The notes beneath the pieces were generated by a model. The model did not search any database. It saw only the letters and a list, made by a program, of their open reading frames with translations, and had not been told where the DNA came from. A stretch of 10,051 nt of DNA, from contig JALVPE010000066.1 of NCBI GenBank assembly GCA_027031945.1, forward strand, positions 1-10,051, read 5' to 3'. Below, in pieces: positions 1-5,720 of this stretch. Source of the DNA: Candidatus Moraniibacteriota bacterium (lineage in GTDB: Bacteria; Patescibacteriota; Minisyncoccia; Moranbacterales; GCA-2747515). The position numbers and the translations under genes were made by a program. How positions within the stretch are numbered: position 1 is the first letter of the stretch; every line of letters begins with the position of its first letter.

Positions 1-51
1 ATTAATCATGATGATAATCTTATTAATTTCAAAGGATATAAATTTAAGTAA
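1..51 (+). CDS. Possible 3' tail of an upstream gene (partial)
   Basis: Frame 1 is open from the window edge to a TAA at 49-51, reading INHDDNLINFKGYKFK. The N/D/K-rich composition would suit a protein C-terminus, and the stop lies just before a promoter at 61-89. Frame 2 is also open to a TGA at 62-64, so the frame is not certain. At 16 residues no function can be read. It may simply be non-coding. Confidence 0.25.
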   Translation: MNHDDNLINFKGYKFK

Positions 52-60
52 TTTGTTTAG

Positions 61-89
61 TTGACAAAAATAGCAAAAACGTTTATTAT
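61..89 (+). promoter_or_regulatory. Sigma70-type promoter of the secE-nusG-rplK-rplA operon
   Basis: A perfect -35 box TTGACA (61-66) is separated by 17 bases from the -10 box TATTAT (84-89). This is one of the best promoter matches in the window. Transcription should start near 96, leaving a leader of about 45 nt before secE. Confidence 0.75.
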
Positions 90-105
90 TAAATTAAGAA
101 ATTTG

Positions 106-127
106 AGCCCGGTTTAGGGGCTTTTTT
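106..127 (+). terminator. Terminator-like hairpin in the secE leader
   Basis: AGCCC (106-110) pairs with GGGCT (118-122) around a 7-nt loop, followed by a run of T to 127. The shape is that of a short intrinsic terminator. It lies about 10 nt after the predicted start of the promoter at 61-89 and before secE. It could end read-through from upstream, attenuate the operon, or protect the 5' end of the transcript. Confidence 0.45.
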
Positions 128-140
128 AAAATCTAAAAAT

Positions 141-326
141 ATGAATAAAATTACACAGTTTTTACGTGAAGCATATAGTGAAATGAAAAAAGTTTCATGG
201 CCGACACGTGAGTTGACGATTCAATATACAGTACTTGTTATTGTAATTAGTATATCAGTTGCAATATTTTTGGGCATTTTGGATTACATGTTTGGTAGTT
301 TTATCAAAGATATAATTCTTAAATAA
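141..326 (+). CDS. secE: Preprotein translocase subunit SecE
   Basis: SecE is the small essential clamp subunit of the SecYEG channel, holding SecY together in the cytoplasmic membrane. The 61-residue product has the usual single-helix bacterial form: an N-terminal amphipathic segment, the family signature around residues 14-23 (EMKKVSWPTR), then one hydrophobic membrane helix at about 28-48. The C-terminus is short (FIKDIILK). No SD sequence precedes the ATG; the upstream bases are A/T only. nusG follows after 32 nt, the near-universal bacterial order secE-nusG-rplK-rplA. Identification rests on both the signature and the context. Confidence 0.95.
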   Translation: MNKITQFLREAYSEMKKVSWPTRELTIQYTVLVIVISISVAIFLGILDYMFGSFIKDIILK

Positions 327-358
327 TATAAAGAGTAAATTTTTATAATATAATATTT

Positions 359-904
359 ATGGCAAAACAAACACAACATCATGGTAAAGCATGGTACGTA
401 TTACATACATATTCTGGATATGAAGATAATGTTGCTCGTAATTTAAAACAACGTATTGAATCTATGGATATGCAAGATTATATTTTTGATGTCATTGTGC
501 CTGTGGAGAAGAAGATTAAAATTAGAAACAATAAACGTGTTACAGTTGAAGAAAAAATTTATCCCGGATATGTTTTGGTACAAATGATTGTAACAGATGC
601 ATCATGGTACGTTGTACGTAATACTCCGAATGTAACAGGTTTTATCGGTCTTGGTACAACTCCGACGCCAGTTAATCCAGAAGAGATTTTATCTATCAAG
701 AAAAAAATGGGACAAGAAGAACCAAAATATCGTATTGATGTTAAGAAAGGAGAAAATGTAAAAATTATTGATGGTCCATTCAAAGATTTTGATGGAGAGG
801 TTCAAGAAATTGATGAAGCAAAAGGCAAAGTTAAAGTACTGGTTATGGTGTTTGGTAGAGAAACTCCGGTGGAACTAGATTTTTTGCAAATAAAGAAAAT
901 ATAG
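359..904 (+). CDS. nusG: Transcription termination/antitermination factor NusG
   Basis: NusG binds RNA polymerase across the clamp, promotes processive elongation and links transcription to Rho or to the ribosome. The 181-residue length is typical. The N-terminal NGN domain covers about residues 10-115, with WYVLHTYSGYE at 12-22, YPGYVLVQM at 68-76 and NTPNVTGFIG at 88-97. The C-terminal KOW domain begins near 129 (KKGENVKIIDGPFKDFDGEV) and ends with the conserved FGRETPVELDF stretch at 165-175. There is no large insertion between the domains. The ATG follows an AT-only spacer without an SD sequence. rplK starts 40 nt downstream, so all four genes are probably co-transcribed. Confidence 0.97.
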   Translation: MAKQTQHHGKAWYVLHTYSGYEDNVARNLKQRIESMDMQDYIFDVIVPVEKKIKIRNNKRVTVEEKIYPGYVLVQMIVTDASWYVVRNTPNVTGFIGLGTTPTPVNPEEILSIKKKMGQEEPKYRIDVKKGENVKIIDGPFKDFDGEVQEIDEAKGKVKVLVMVFGRETPVELDFLQIKKI

Positions 905-940
905 CTAATATACTAAATTACTAATTACTAATACACTAGA
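905..940 (+). repeat. Degenerate 7-bp tandem repeat (TTACTAA units)
   Basis: Between nusG and rplK the sequence runs as consecutive 7-base units: GCTAATA, TACTAAA, TTACTAA, TTACTAA, TACACTA. Related units (ACTGGTT, ACTAATT) occur at 2243-2278 and 6394-6409, so this is an intergenic repeat style of the genome and not a chance run. It ends a few bases before the rplK start codon, where a ribosome binding site would normally sit. No SD sequence is present. Confidence 0.5.
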
Positions 941-944
941 TATT

Positions 945-1370
945 ATGGCAGAGAAAAAAATGATGACAATGTTAAAGTTACAGATTCCTGCTGGAAAAGC
1001 AAATCCAGCTCCTCCTGTGGGACCAGCTTTAGGTCAACACGGCATAAATATTCAAGATTTTTGTACGCAATTTAATGAGGCAACAAAAGATAAGATGGGT
1101 GATATAGTACCTGTTGAGATTACGGTGTATGAAGATCGTTCATTTAGTTTTGTAATGAAAACACCTCCTTGTGCTGAATTATTAAAAAAGGCTGCAGGAG
1201 TAAAAAAAGGAGCTGGCAATCCATTATCTGATAAGGTTGGTAAGGTAACCAAAGATCAAGTAAAAGAGATTGCAGAAATTAAAATGCAGGACTTAAATGC
1301 CAGTGATGTAGAATCAGCTATGAAAATAGTAGAAGGCACGGCTCGTTCGATGGGTATAACTGTTGAATAA
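945..1370 (+). CDS. rplK: 50S ribosomal protein L11
   Basis: L11 forms the GTPase-associated stalk base with 23S rRNA and contacts elongation factors and the thiostrepton-binding region. The product has 141 residues, the standard length. The N-terminal domain contains the proline-rich helix signature PAPPVGPALGQHGIN (21-35). The C-terminal rRNA-binding domain runs from about 75 to the end, with KVTKDQVKEIAEIKMQDLNA at 100-119 and the terminal GTARSMGITVE. The start ATG (MAEKKM) agrees with family N-termini. rplA follows after 81 nt, a gap that contains a hairpin resembling the L1-binding site. Confidence 0.98.
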   Translation: MAEKKMMTMLKLQIPAGKANPAPPVGPALGQHGINIQDFCTQFNEATKDKMGDIVPVEITVYEDRSFSFVMKTPPCAELLKKAAGVKKGAGNPLSDKVGKVTKDQVKEIAEIKMQDLNASDVESAMKIVEGTARSMGITVE

Positions 1371-1411
1371 ATTTTTGATTTTATAAACTTTTTAATTAAT
1401 TAATTTAAATT

Positions 1412-1443
1412 GTGGGAGAGTTGGATAACTCGTTAATACCACG
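1412..1443 (+). promoter_or_regulatory. Probable L1-binding autoregulatory leader of rplA
   Basis: GTGG (1412-1415) pairs with CCAC (1439-1442). Inside, GAGTT (1418-1422) pairs with AACTC (1427-1431) around a GGAT loop. The two stems are separated by an asymmetric internal loop, GA on the left and GTTAATA on the right. The strands GTGGGAG and TTAATACCAC closely match the L1-binding region of 23S rRNA, which has GUGGGAG opposite GAAAUACCAC in E. coli (recalled). The hairpin ends 9 nt before the rplA ATG, so bound L1 would block initiation. Repression of the L11 operon by L1 is established in E. coli; its operation here is inferred. Confidence 0.75.
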
Positions 1444-1451
1444 AAAATATT

Positions 1452-2126
1452 ATGAAAAAAAGAGGAAAGAGATACAATACTGCTTTGGAAAAACGCACAG
1501 ATGAAAGTATGACCATAGAAGATGCAATTGTTTTTGTAAAAGAAAACGCTTCAGCAAAATTTGATGAGTCAGTTGAAGTGCACGTAAAACTTAATATTGA
1601 TCCAAAGAATGGTGAACAGGCAGTGCGGGGTAGTGTTGTATTACCAAATGGAACAGGTAAAGAGGTTCGTGTTGGGGTTATAACTGAAGAAAAAGTTGAC
1701 GAAGCAAAAAAAGCAGGTGCTGATATAGTAGGAAGCACAGAGCTTATTGATAAAATAAAGGCAGGTAATTTACCAAATGTTGATGTGCTAGTGGCAACTC
1801 CTGATATGATGCCGAAACTTGCTCCCGCTGCCAGAGTATTGGGTCCTAGAGGATTAATGCCTAGTCCAAAAACAGATACAGTGACTCTAAATGTAAAAGA
1901 TGCTGTAGAATCTCTAAAAAAAGGAAAATCAAGTTTTAAAAATGATAGTACTGGTAATGTTCATCAAGTTATTGGAAGAGTGTCATTTGGTGGAGAAAAA
2001 TTGACTGAAAATTACAATGCATTTATTGAAGCATTACAAGCTTGTAAAAATGATGCACACAAAGGTCAATTAATTGCAAATACAAGTATTTGTTCAACTA
2101 TGGGTCCGGCAGTTAAGATTAAGTAG
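1452..2126 (+). CDS. rplA: 50S ribosomal protein L1
   Basis: L1 forms the mobile stalk at the ribosomal E site and acts as a translational repressor of its own operon. The product has 224 residues, close to the usual 225-235. The domain-I N-terminus starts KKRGKRYNTALEK. The family signature LGPRGLMPSPKTDTVT lies at 130-145. The C-terminus ends STMGPAVKIK, as in other L1 proteins. No SD sequence is adjacent to the ATG; an L1-site-like hairpin ends 9 nt upstream. rplJ and rplL do not follow; an inverted repeat and an intrinsic terminator end the operon instead. Confidence 0.98.
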   Translation: MKKRGKRYNTALEKRTDESMTIEDAIVFVKENASAKFDESVEVHVKLNIDPKNGEQAVRGSVVLPNGTGKEVRVGVITEEKVDEAKKAGADIVGSTELIDKIKAGNLPNVDVLVATPDMMPKLAPAARVLGPRGLMPSPKTDTVTLNVKDAVESLKKGKSSFKNDSTGNVHQVIGRVSFGGEKLTENYNAFIEALQACKNDAHKGQLIANTSICSTMGPAVKIK

Positions 2127-2171
2127 TTAATAAGAAAGTGACCAGTAATTGATGATAGACTTTCTTATTAA
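2127..2171. repeat. 13-bp perfect inverted repeat after rplA
   Basis: TTAATAAGAAAGT (2127-2139) and ACTTTCTTATTAA (2159-2171) are exact reverse complements around a 19-nt loop. The first arm begins at the base after the rplA stop. No T-run follows, so it is not a classical terminator. It may protect the mRNA 3' end or assist the terminator at 2184-2213. The loop contains ACCAGTAAT, complementary to ATTACTGGT at 2246-2254. Confidence 0.7.
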
Positions 2172-2183
2172 ATATTATAGAAC

Positions 2184-2213
2184 AAAACTCTACACTGGAT
2201 AGTGTGGGGTTTT
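2184..2213 (+). terminator. Intrinsic terminator of the ribosomal-protein operon
   Basis: AAAACTCTACACT (2184-2196) pairs with AGTGTGGGGTTTT (2201-2213) over 13 positions, two of them G-U, with a 4-nt GGAT loop and a terminal T-run. The A-run on the other side could make it function in both directions, although no minus-strand gene ends here. Confidence 0.8.
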
Positions 2214-2242
2214 AAAAATTTCCTTTAATTATTGATTTATGA

Positions 2243-2278
2243 CTCATTACTGGTGACTGGTTACTAATTGCTAGTAAC
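2243..2278. repeat. 7-bp period repeat (ACTGGTT/ACTAATT family) with small hairpin
   Basis: The sequence reads in 7-base steps: ACTCATT, ACTGGTG, ACTGGTT, ACTAATT, GCTAGTA. The last units form a perfect hairpin, GTTACTA (2260-2266) with TAGTAAC (2272-2278). The rest of the 2172-2355 gap holds the terminator, this repeat and the promoter at 2294-2322; no gene is visible there. Confidence 0.5.
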
Positions 2279-2293
2279 GTGCTTCCACTTTGC

Positions 2294-2322
2294 TTGCAAC
2301 AGATAAATATTTACTATATACT
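2294..2322 (+). promoter_or_regulatory. Probable promoter of the kinase/dCMP deaminase operon
   Basis: TTGCAA (2294-2299), a 17-base spacer and TATACT (2317-2322) make a good sigma70-type match. The predicted start near 2329 would give a leader of about 27 nt with no SD sequence before the first kinase-like gene. The preceding terminator makes an independent promoter here necessary. Confidence 0.55.
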
Positions 2323-2355
2323 TTATAAGTAAAAAGTCATTTTATTTTTAAATTT

Positions 2356-2925
2356 ATGTATAGAGATAAAATTGTTATTGGATTGGTGGGAGAAACCGGA
2401 AGTGGTAAAGATACAGTAGCTCATTATTTAAAACGTAGATATGATGTGGACTTACTTAGATTTGGACGTCCTCTCAAAAAAGCATTAGACTTATTTTTTG
2501 AGCAATCTTCAAAAGAAGATCAAGCATGGTTGTATACAATATTCAAAGAAAGATTTGGTGAGGATGTATTGCATAAAGGAGTGTTGAGATATGTTCATCA
2601 ACATAATGGTATTATGTGTGTTAATGGTATGCGTATGATGATGGATTTAGAATTTATTCGTTCGTTTGAAAATAATTATATAATGTATGTAACAGCTGAT
2701 CAAGAATTGCGCTGGAAGCGTGTCACAAGTCGTGGAGAGAAAAGCGATGATGATACAAGTCTTGAAGAATTCAAAAAATTTGAGGCAGAATCTGAAACAG
2801 AAAAAGCTATTCCAAAAATTGGTGAAAGCGCTGATTTTGTGATAAAAAATGAAGGTTCTATGGATGAATTATTATGGCAAGTAGATGATGCTATGAAAGA
2901 AATTTTGAAAAAACGTTGTAGTTAA
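2356..2925 (+). CDS. P-loop nucleotide/dNMP-kinase-like protein, paralog 1
   Basis: A small 189-residue P-loop kinase fold. Walker A is GETGSGKDT at 12-20, where GKDT recalls phage-type deoxynucleoside monophosphate kinases and dephospho-CoA-kinase-like proteins. A basic lid-like segment (RWKRVTSRGEK) lies near 119-129, and a C-terminal NEGSMDELLWQVDDAM motif near 165-180. It is homologous along its length to the two proteins at 3466 and 4020 but is the most divergent: their DG(V/I)RR motif is NGMRM here (90-94), losing the acidic residue and one arginine. The dCMP deaminase follows after 23 nt. Phosphoryl transfer to a nucleotide is likely; dNMP as substrate is inferred from context. A dephospho-CoA-kinase relative is the main alternative. 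Confidence 0.75.
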   Translation: MYRDKIVIGLVGETGSGKDTVAHYLKRRYDVDLLRFGRPLKKALDLFFEQSSKEDQAWLYTIFKERFGEDVLHKGVLRYVHQHNGIMCVNGMRMMMDLEFIRSFENNYIMYVTADQELRWKRVTSRGEKSDDDTSLEEFKKFEAESETEKAIPKIGESADFVIKNEGSMDELLWQVDDAMKEILKKRCS

Positions 2926-2948
2926 AAAATAAATTTTTAAATTTGGCA

Positions 2949-3443
2949 ATGAAGAATGATAAACGAAAAGAATATCTTGATTGGGATGAGGCATTTATGC
3001 TTATGAGTGATTTGATCGCAAAACGTTCAAAAGATCCATCAACTCAAGTTGGTGCATGCATTGTAAATGAACAGAATGTAATTGTAGGACTTGGATATAA
3101 TGGATTTCCTCGAGGATGTCATGATGATGAGTTGCCGTGGTGTAGAGAAGGTGAAACACTTGAAACAAAATATGCATATGTTGTGCATGCAGAAGCTAAT
3201 GCAATTATGAATGCAAATAGTTCTGTAAAAGGTTGTCGTTTATATGTTAATTTGTTTCCATGCAATGAATGCGCAAAGGCAATTATTCAAGGTGGTATTA
3301 AAGAAGTAATTTATACTTCTGATAAGTATGCGGATATGGATATTTTTAAAGCTGCGCGCAAAATGTTCGAAACTTCTGGTGTAAAATTACGTCAGTATCT
3401 ACCAAAACATCAAATTAAATTAAGTAAACGAAAAAAAAGTTGA
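2949..3443 (+). CDS. Deoxycytidylate (dCMP) deaminase
   Basis: Converts dCMP to dUMP, the precursor of dTMP, in the cytosol. Counting from ATG 2949 (164 residues), the zinc-deaminase motifs are HAEANAI (ligand His80, catalytic Glu82) and PCNEC (Cys105 and Cys108). SKDPSTQVGACIV (27-39) and GYNGFPRGCHDDELPW (49-64) are characteristic of dCMP deaminases, as opposed to cytidine or riboflavin-pathway deaminases. A TTG two codons upstream (2943, giving M-A-M) is possible, because several neighbours begin M-A; ATG is preferred as the stronger start. It lies between two kinase-like paralogs and upstream of thyX, a coherent route to thymidylate. The sequence looks strikingly close to the animal DCTD type (see findings). 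Confidence 0.93.
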   Translation: MKNDKRKEYLDWDEAFMLMSDLIAKRSKDPSTQVGACIVNEQNVIVGLGYNGFPRGCHDDELPWCREGETLETKYAYVVHAEANAIMNANSSVKGCRLYVNLFPCNECAKAIIQGGIKEVIYTSDKYADMDIFKAARKMFETSGVKLRQYLPKHQIKLSKRKKS

Positions 3444-3465
3444 ATTGTTTATAATTATTAAGTGT

Positions 3466-4017
3466 ATGGCAAAAATCATAATTGGTTTAACAGGTGAAAT
3501 GGCTAGTGGTAAAAGTACGGTAGCAAAATATTTACAAGATGAATACGGGGCTGTTGGATATCGTTTTTCAAATATTTTGAGAGATGCACTTTCGCGAATT
3601 CATAAAGAAAATATTAGAGAAAATCTGCAAACAATGTCTACAATGTTGAGAGAGACTTATGGAGAAGATGTTTTGGCAAAGGCTATGGCAGGAGACGCAA
3701 AAAATGCTCAAAGTGATATTGTAGTTGTAGATGGAGTGAGGCGATTGGGTGATATAGAACATTTGAAAAAATTGTCCGGATTCAAACTTGTTTATATGGA
3801 GGCAGATATTAAAAAATGTCACGAAAGGATTGCACAAAGGGAAGAAAATGTGGATGATAAAGGTAAAACTTTTGAAGAATTTCAAAAGGATAGAGCTCGT
3901 GAGGCAGAGAGACAAATAAAAGAATTGAAAAAATTTGCAGATATTGTTATAGATAATGATGGAAGTTTGGAAGAACTATATAAGCAAATAGATAAGTTTA
4001 TAAAATCAGAACAATAA
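3466..4017 (+). CDS. P-loop nucleotide/dNMP-kinase-like protein, paralog 2
   Basis: A 183-residue P-loop protein with Walker A GEMASGKST at 10-18. A VVVDGVRR segment ends at 93, a position where related kinases hold the substrate or Mg-binding acidic residue. A basic RIAQREE lid lies at 121-127, and NDGSLEEL at 164-171 is a C-terminal motif common to dephospho-CoA-kinase-like and archaeal UPF0200-like kinases. ATG 3466 is chosen because the protein then begins MAKIIIG, aligned with paralog 3; the longer reading from TTG 3445 adds seven residues with no homology. The next paralog begins 2 nt after the stop, implying tight co-expression. Kinase activity is likely; the phosphate acceptor is unknown, with a deoxynucleotide favoured by the flanking dCMP deaminase and ThyX. 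Confidence 0.75.
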   Translation: MAKIIIGLTGEMASGKSTVAKYLQDEYGAVGYRFSNILRDALSRIHKENIRENLQTMSTMLRETYGEDVLAKAMAGDAKNAQSDIVVVDGVRRLGDIEHLKKLSGFKLVYMEADIKKCHERIAQREENVDDKGKTFEEFQKDRAREAERQIKELKKFADIVIDNDGSLEELYKQIDKFIKSEQ

Positions 4018-4019
4018 TT

Positions 4020-4589
4020 ATGAAAAATAATAGGATTATTATTGGGACAGTAGGGGAAATAGCAAGTGGCAAGGGAAGTGTAACAAAATATTTAGTGCAA
4101 AAATATAATGCTAGCGAATATCGTTTTTCTGATATCTTAAAAGATATTTTACAAAGAGTGCATCTTGATGTTGTGAGAGAAAACTTTGCCAGTCTTTCAT
4201 TGGGATTGCGTAAATATTATGGTCAGGATATTTTGGCATATGCACTGGCACAAGATATAAAAAATGATGATAATAAAATTATTGTAATTGATGGTATTAG
4301 GCGTATTCAAGATTTAAGATATTTAAAAGAAATGCGAGAGTTTGTGCTTGTGTATGTGGATGCTGATATAAAAGTGCGTTATGATAGATTAATTGGTCGT
4401 GATGAAAAGCAAGATGATAAAATGAAAACTTTTGAAGAGTTTAAAAATGATCATAAGCTAGAAACAGAAACAACTATTAAAGAATTAAAAAATATTGCCA
4501 CTGTGACTATAGATAATAATGGCACACTGGAAAAATTAAATAAACAAATTGATAAAATAATTGAAAAAAGACTTGAGTTAGATAGTTGA
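4020..4589 (+). CDS. P-loop nucleotide/dNMP-kinase-like protein, paralog 3
   Basis: 189 residues, clearly homologous end to end with the protein encoded just upstream. Shared blocks include YRFS(N/D)IL near 34-40, DGIRR at 91-95, KTFEEF, IKELK and NNGTLEKLNKQIDKII. Walker A is GEIASGKGS at 12-20; the residue after the invariant lysine is Gly, as in adenylate kinases (GKGT), where paralog 2 has Ser. The ATG lies 2 nt after the previous stop, so translation is probably coupled. An intrinsic terminator 30 nt downstream ends the operon. The arrangement points to tandem duplication followed by divergence. The three may prefer different dNMPs or one may be regulatory; the sequence does not decide. 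Confidence 0.75.
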   Translation: MKNNRIIIGTVGEIASGKGSVTKYLVQKYNASEYRFSDILKDILQRVHLDVVRENFASLSLGLRKYYGQDILAYALAQDIKNDDNKIIVIDGIRRIQDLRYLKEMREFVLVYVDADIKVRYDRLIGRDEKQDDKMKTFEEFKNDHKLETETTIKELKNIATVTIDNNGTLEKLNKQIDKIIEKRLELDS

Positions 4590-4619
4590 CTAATACGTTG
4601 TAAAGTGCAATACTTAGGG

Positions 4620-4647
4620 AAGTTAATCGTATCAGATTAACTTTTTT
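4620..4647 (+). terminator. Intrinsic terminator of the kinase operon
   Basis: AAGTTAATC (4620-4628) pairs perfectly with GATTAACTT (4635-4643) around a 6-nt loop (GTATCA), and the T-run continues to 4647. It separates the kinase operon from thyX. Confidence 0.85.
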
Positions 4648-4699
4648 GTTGTTTAACAAGTTGTTTTGCAGATAAATAAATCAAGAGAGGGGTTGATAC

Positions 4700-5701
4700 A
4701 TGAAACAGAGAAGGAAGTTAATAACAGTACCGGCATCGTTTGAAATTTTGTCACACTTGGATAAACAAAGTGTGCCAATTGGTTTAGAATATTGCGGACG
4801 CATTTGTTACAAAAGCGAGGATGCAATTACACAAAATTCAGCACCAATCTTTTGTAAAAAAATGGCTGAACATGGCCATAATTCCACATTGGAAATGCGT
4901 GTAAAGACGTTCATTGTTCAAATGCATTCAATAAATGTTTATGAATTGGTAAATTTAATGCCGAAATATTTGATAATTGATGATATTTCACCTGATAAAC
5001 TTTCTATTGATCATAGAAAAATTTTAATTACAGGAAGTATTCGGGCATTTAGAGAAATGGCAATGCTTTATCCCGATTGTGTGATTACAAGTATAATTGC
5101 ACAAAAACTGGAGGAAGTATACCCATTTCTTTTTGAAGATATTGATTCAGATTTTCGTGGTATAAACAAAAATTATGGTGATGTTATTCACTGTCCGCTG
5201 GAAACATTGGAGAACAACTTATCTTCTGAACAGTTTTTGTGTCATCGTCATATTGCAGTGAAATTTATTGTTAATCGTGCAGTGACGCATGAGATTGTTC
5301 GTCATAGACCTTGTTCTTTTTTGCAGGAATCACAACGGTATTGTCGATATTCAGATGATAAGTTTGGCAATCGCGTGACATTTATTGAACCGATGTTTTT
5401 CAAAAAAGGTTCAGAGGAGTACAAAATTTGGGAGAAGTCGATGTTGTTTGAGGAGGATCAATATCTGAAACTTCTTAAAACATCTTCGCCACAAGCAGCT
5501 CGCACAGTTTTACCAAATTCATGTAAAACAGAAATTATTGTTTTTGCAAATTTGGTAGAGTGGAATCACATTTTTCACATGAGGACTTCTAAGGCGGCAG
5601 AGCCATCTATGCGTGAGGTAATGATTCCGCTTCAAAAAGAGTTTTGTAAACTCTTTCCGGGTCACAGTTTTGATCGTCGTTTTCCTGAAAATTTTGTATA
5701 A
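4700..5701 (+). CDS. thyX: Flavin-dependent thymidylate synthase ThyX
   Basis: Makes dTMP from dUMP using methylene-tetrahydrofolate, FAD and NADPH. The ThyX signature RHRx7S is present at 201-211 (RHRPCSFLQES), continuing QRY to 214; the usual Asn of the extended motif is Gln here. The C-terminal block VEWNHIFHMRTSKAAEPSMREVMIP is also typical. The 333 residues exceed the usual 210-270; extra sequence lies between the N-terminal strand and the signature, about residues 75-175. Unlike most genes here it has an SD-like GAGAGGGG (4685-4692) upstream of its ATG. It follows the dCMP deaminase operon and so would consume its dUMP. The small downstream gene also has an SD sequence and is probably in the same transcript. 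Confidence 0.92.
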   Translation: MKQRRKLITVPASFEILSHLDKQSVPIGLEYCGRICYKSEDAITQNSAPIFCKKMAEHGHNSTLEMRVKTFIVQMHSINVYELVNLMPKYLIIDDISPDKLSIDHRKILITGSIRAFREMAMLYPDCVITSIIAQKLEEVYPFLFEDIDSDFRGINKNYGDVIHCPLETLENNLSSEQFLCHRHIAVKFIVNRAVTHEIVRHRPCSFLQESQRYCRYSDDKFGNRVTFIEPMFFKKGSEEYKIWEKSMLFEEDQYLKLLKTSSPQAARTVLPNSCKTEIIVFANLVEWNHIFHMRTSKAAEPSMREVMIPLQKEFCKLFPGHSFDRRFPENFV

Positions 5702-5704
5702 ATA

Positions 5705-5711
5705 AGGAGGG
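5705..5711 (+). promoter_or_regulatory. Strong SD sequence of the 75-residue gene
   Basis: AGGAGGG, spaced 9 nt from the ATG at 5721, is a near-perfect anti-SD match. Most other genes in the window have no such element. It supports the start chosen and marks this two-gene unit as different from its neighbours. Confidence 0.8.
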
Positions 5712-5720
5712 AATAAAATT

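Noticed and set aside
1..140. tRNA-Trp gene often found before secE
   Set aside because: No cloverleaf or CCA-type acceptor end can be drawn in this AT-rich stretch.
559..783. Minus-strand open frame inside nusG
   Set aside because: Antisense shadow of a certain gene, no recognisable domain, no SD sequence or promoter.
1052..1252. Minus-strand open frame inside rplK
   Set aside because: Antisense shadow of L11; composition reflects reversed L11 codons.
1433..1738. Minus-strand open frame across the rplA start
   Set aside because: Antisense to L1 and its leader, no family resemblance.
3441..3443. TGA read as glycine (code 25, as in some candidate phyla)
   Set aside because: TGA codons fall exactly at family-typical protein ends (dCMP deaminase, kinase paralog 3, ThyX-region genes excepted), and none interrupts a gene.
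3445..3465. Longer TTG start for kinase paralog 2
   Set aside because: The seven extra residues are not shared with its paralogs; ATG at 3466 gives the aligned MAKIIIG start.
3568..3915. Minus-strand open frame of 115 codons inside kinase paralog 2
   Set aside because: Rich in Phe, Ile and Ser as expected from reversed AT-rich coding sequence; the plus strand has a clear P-loop protein.
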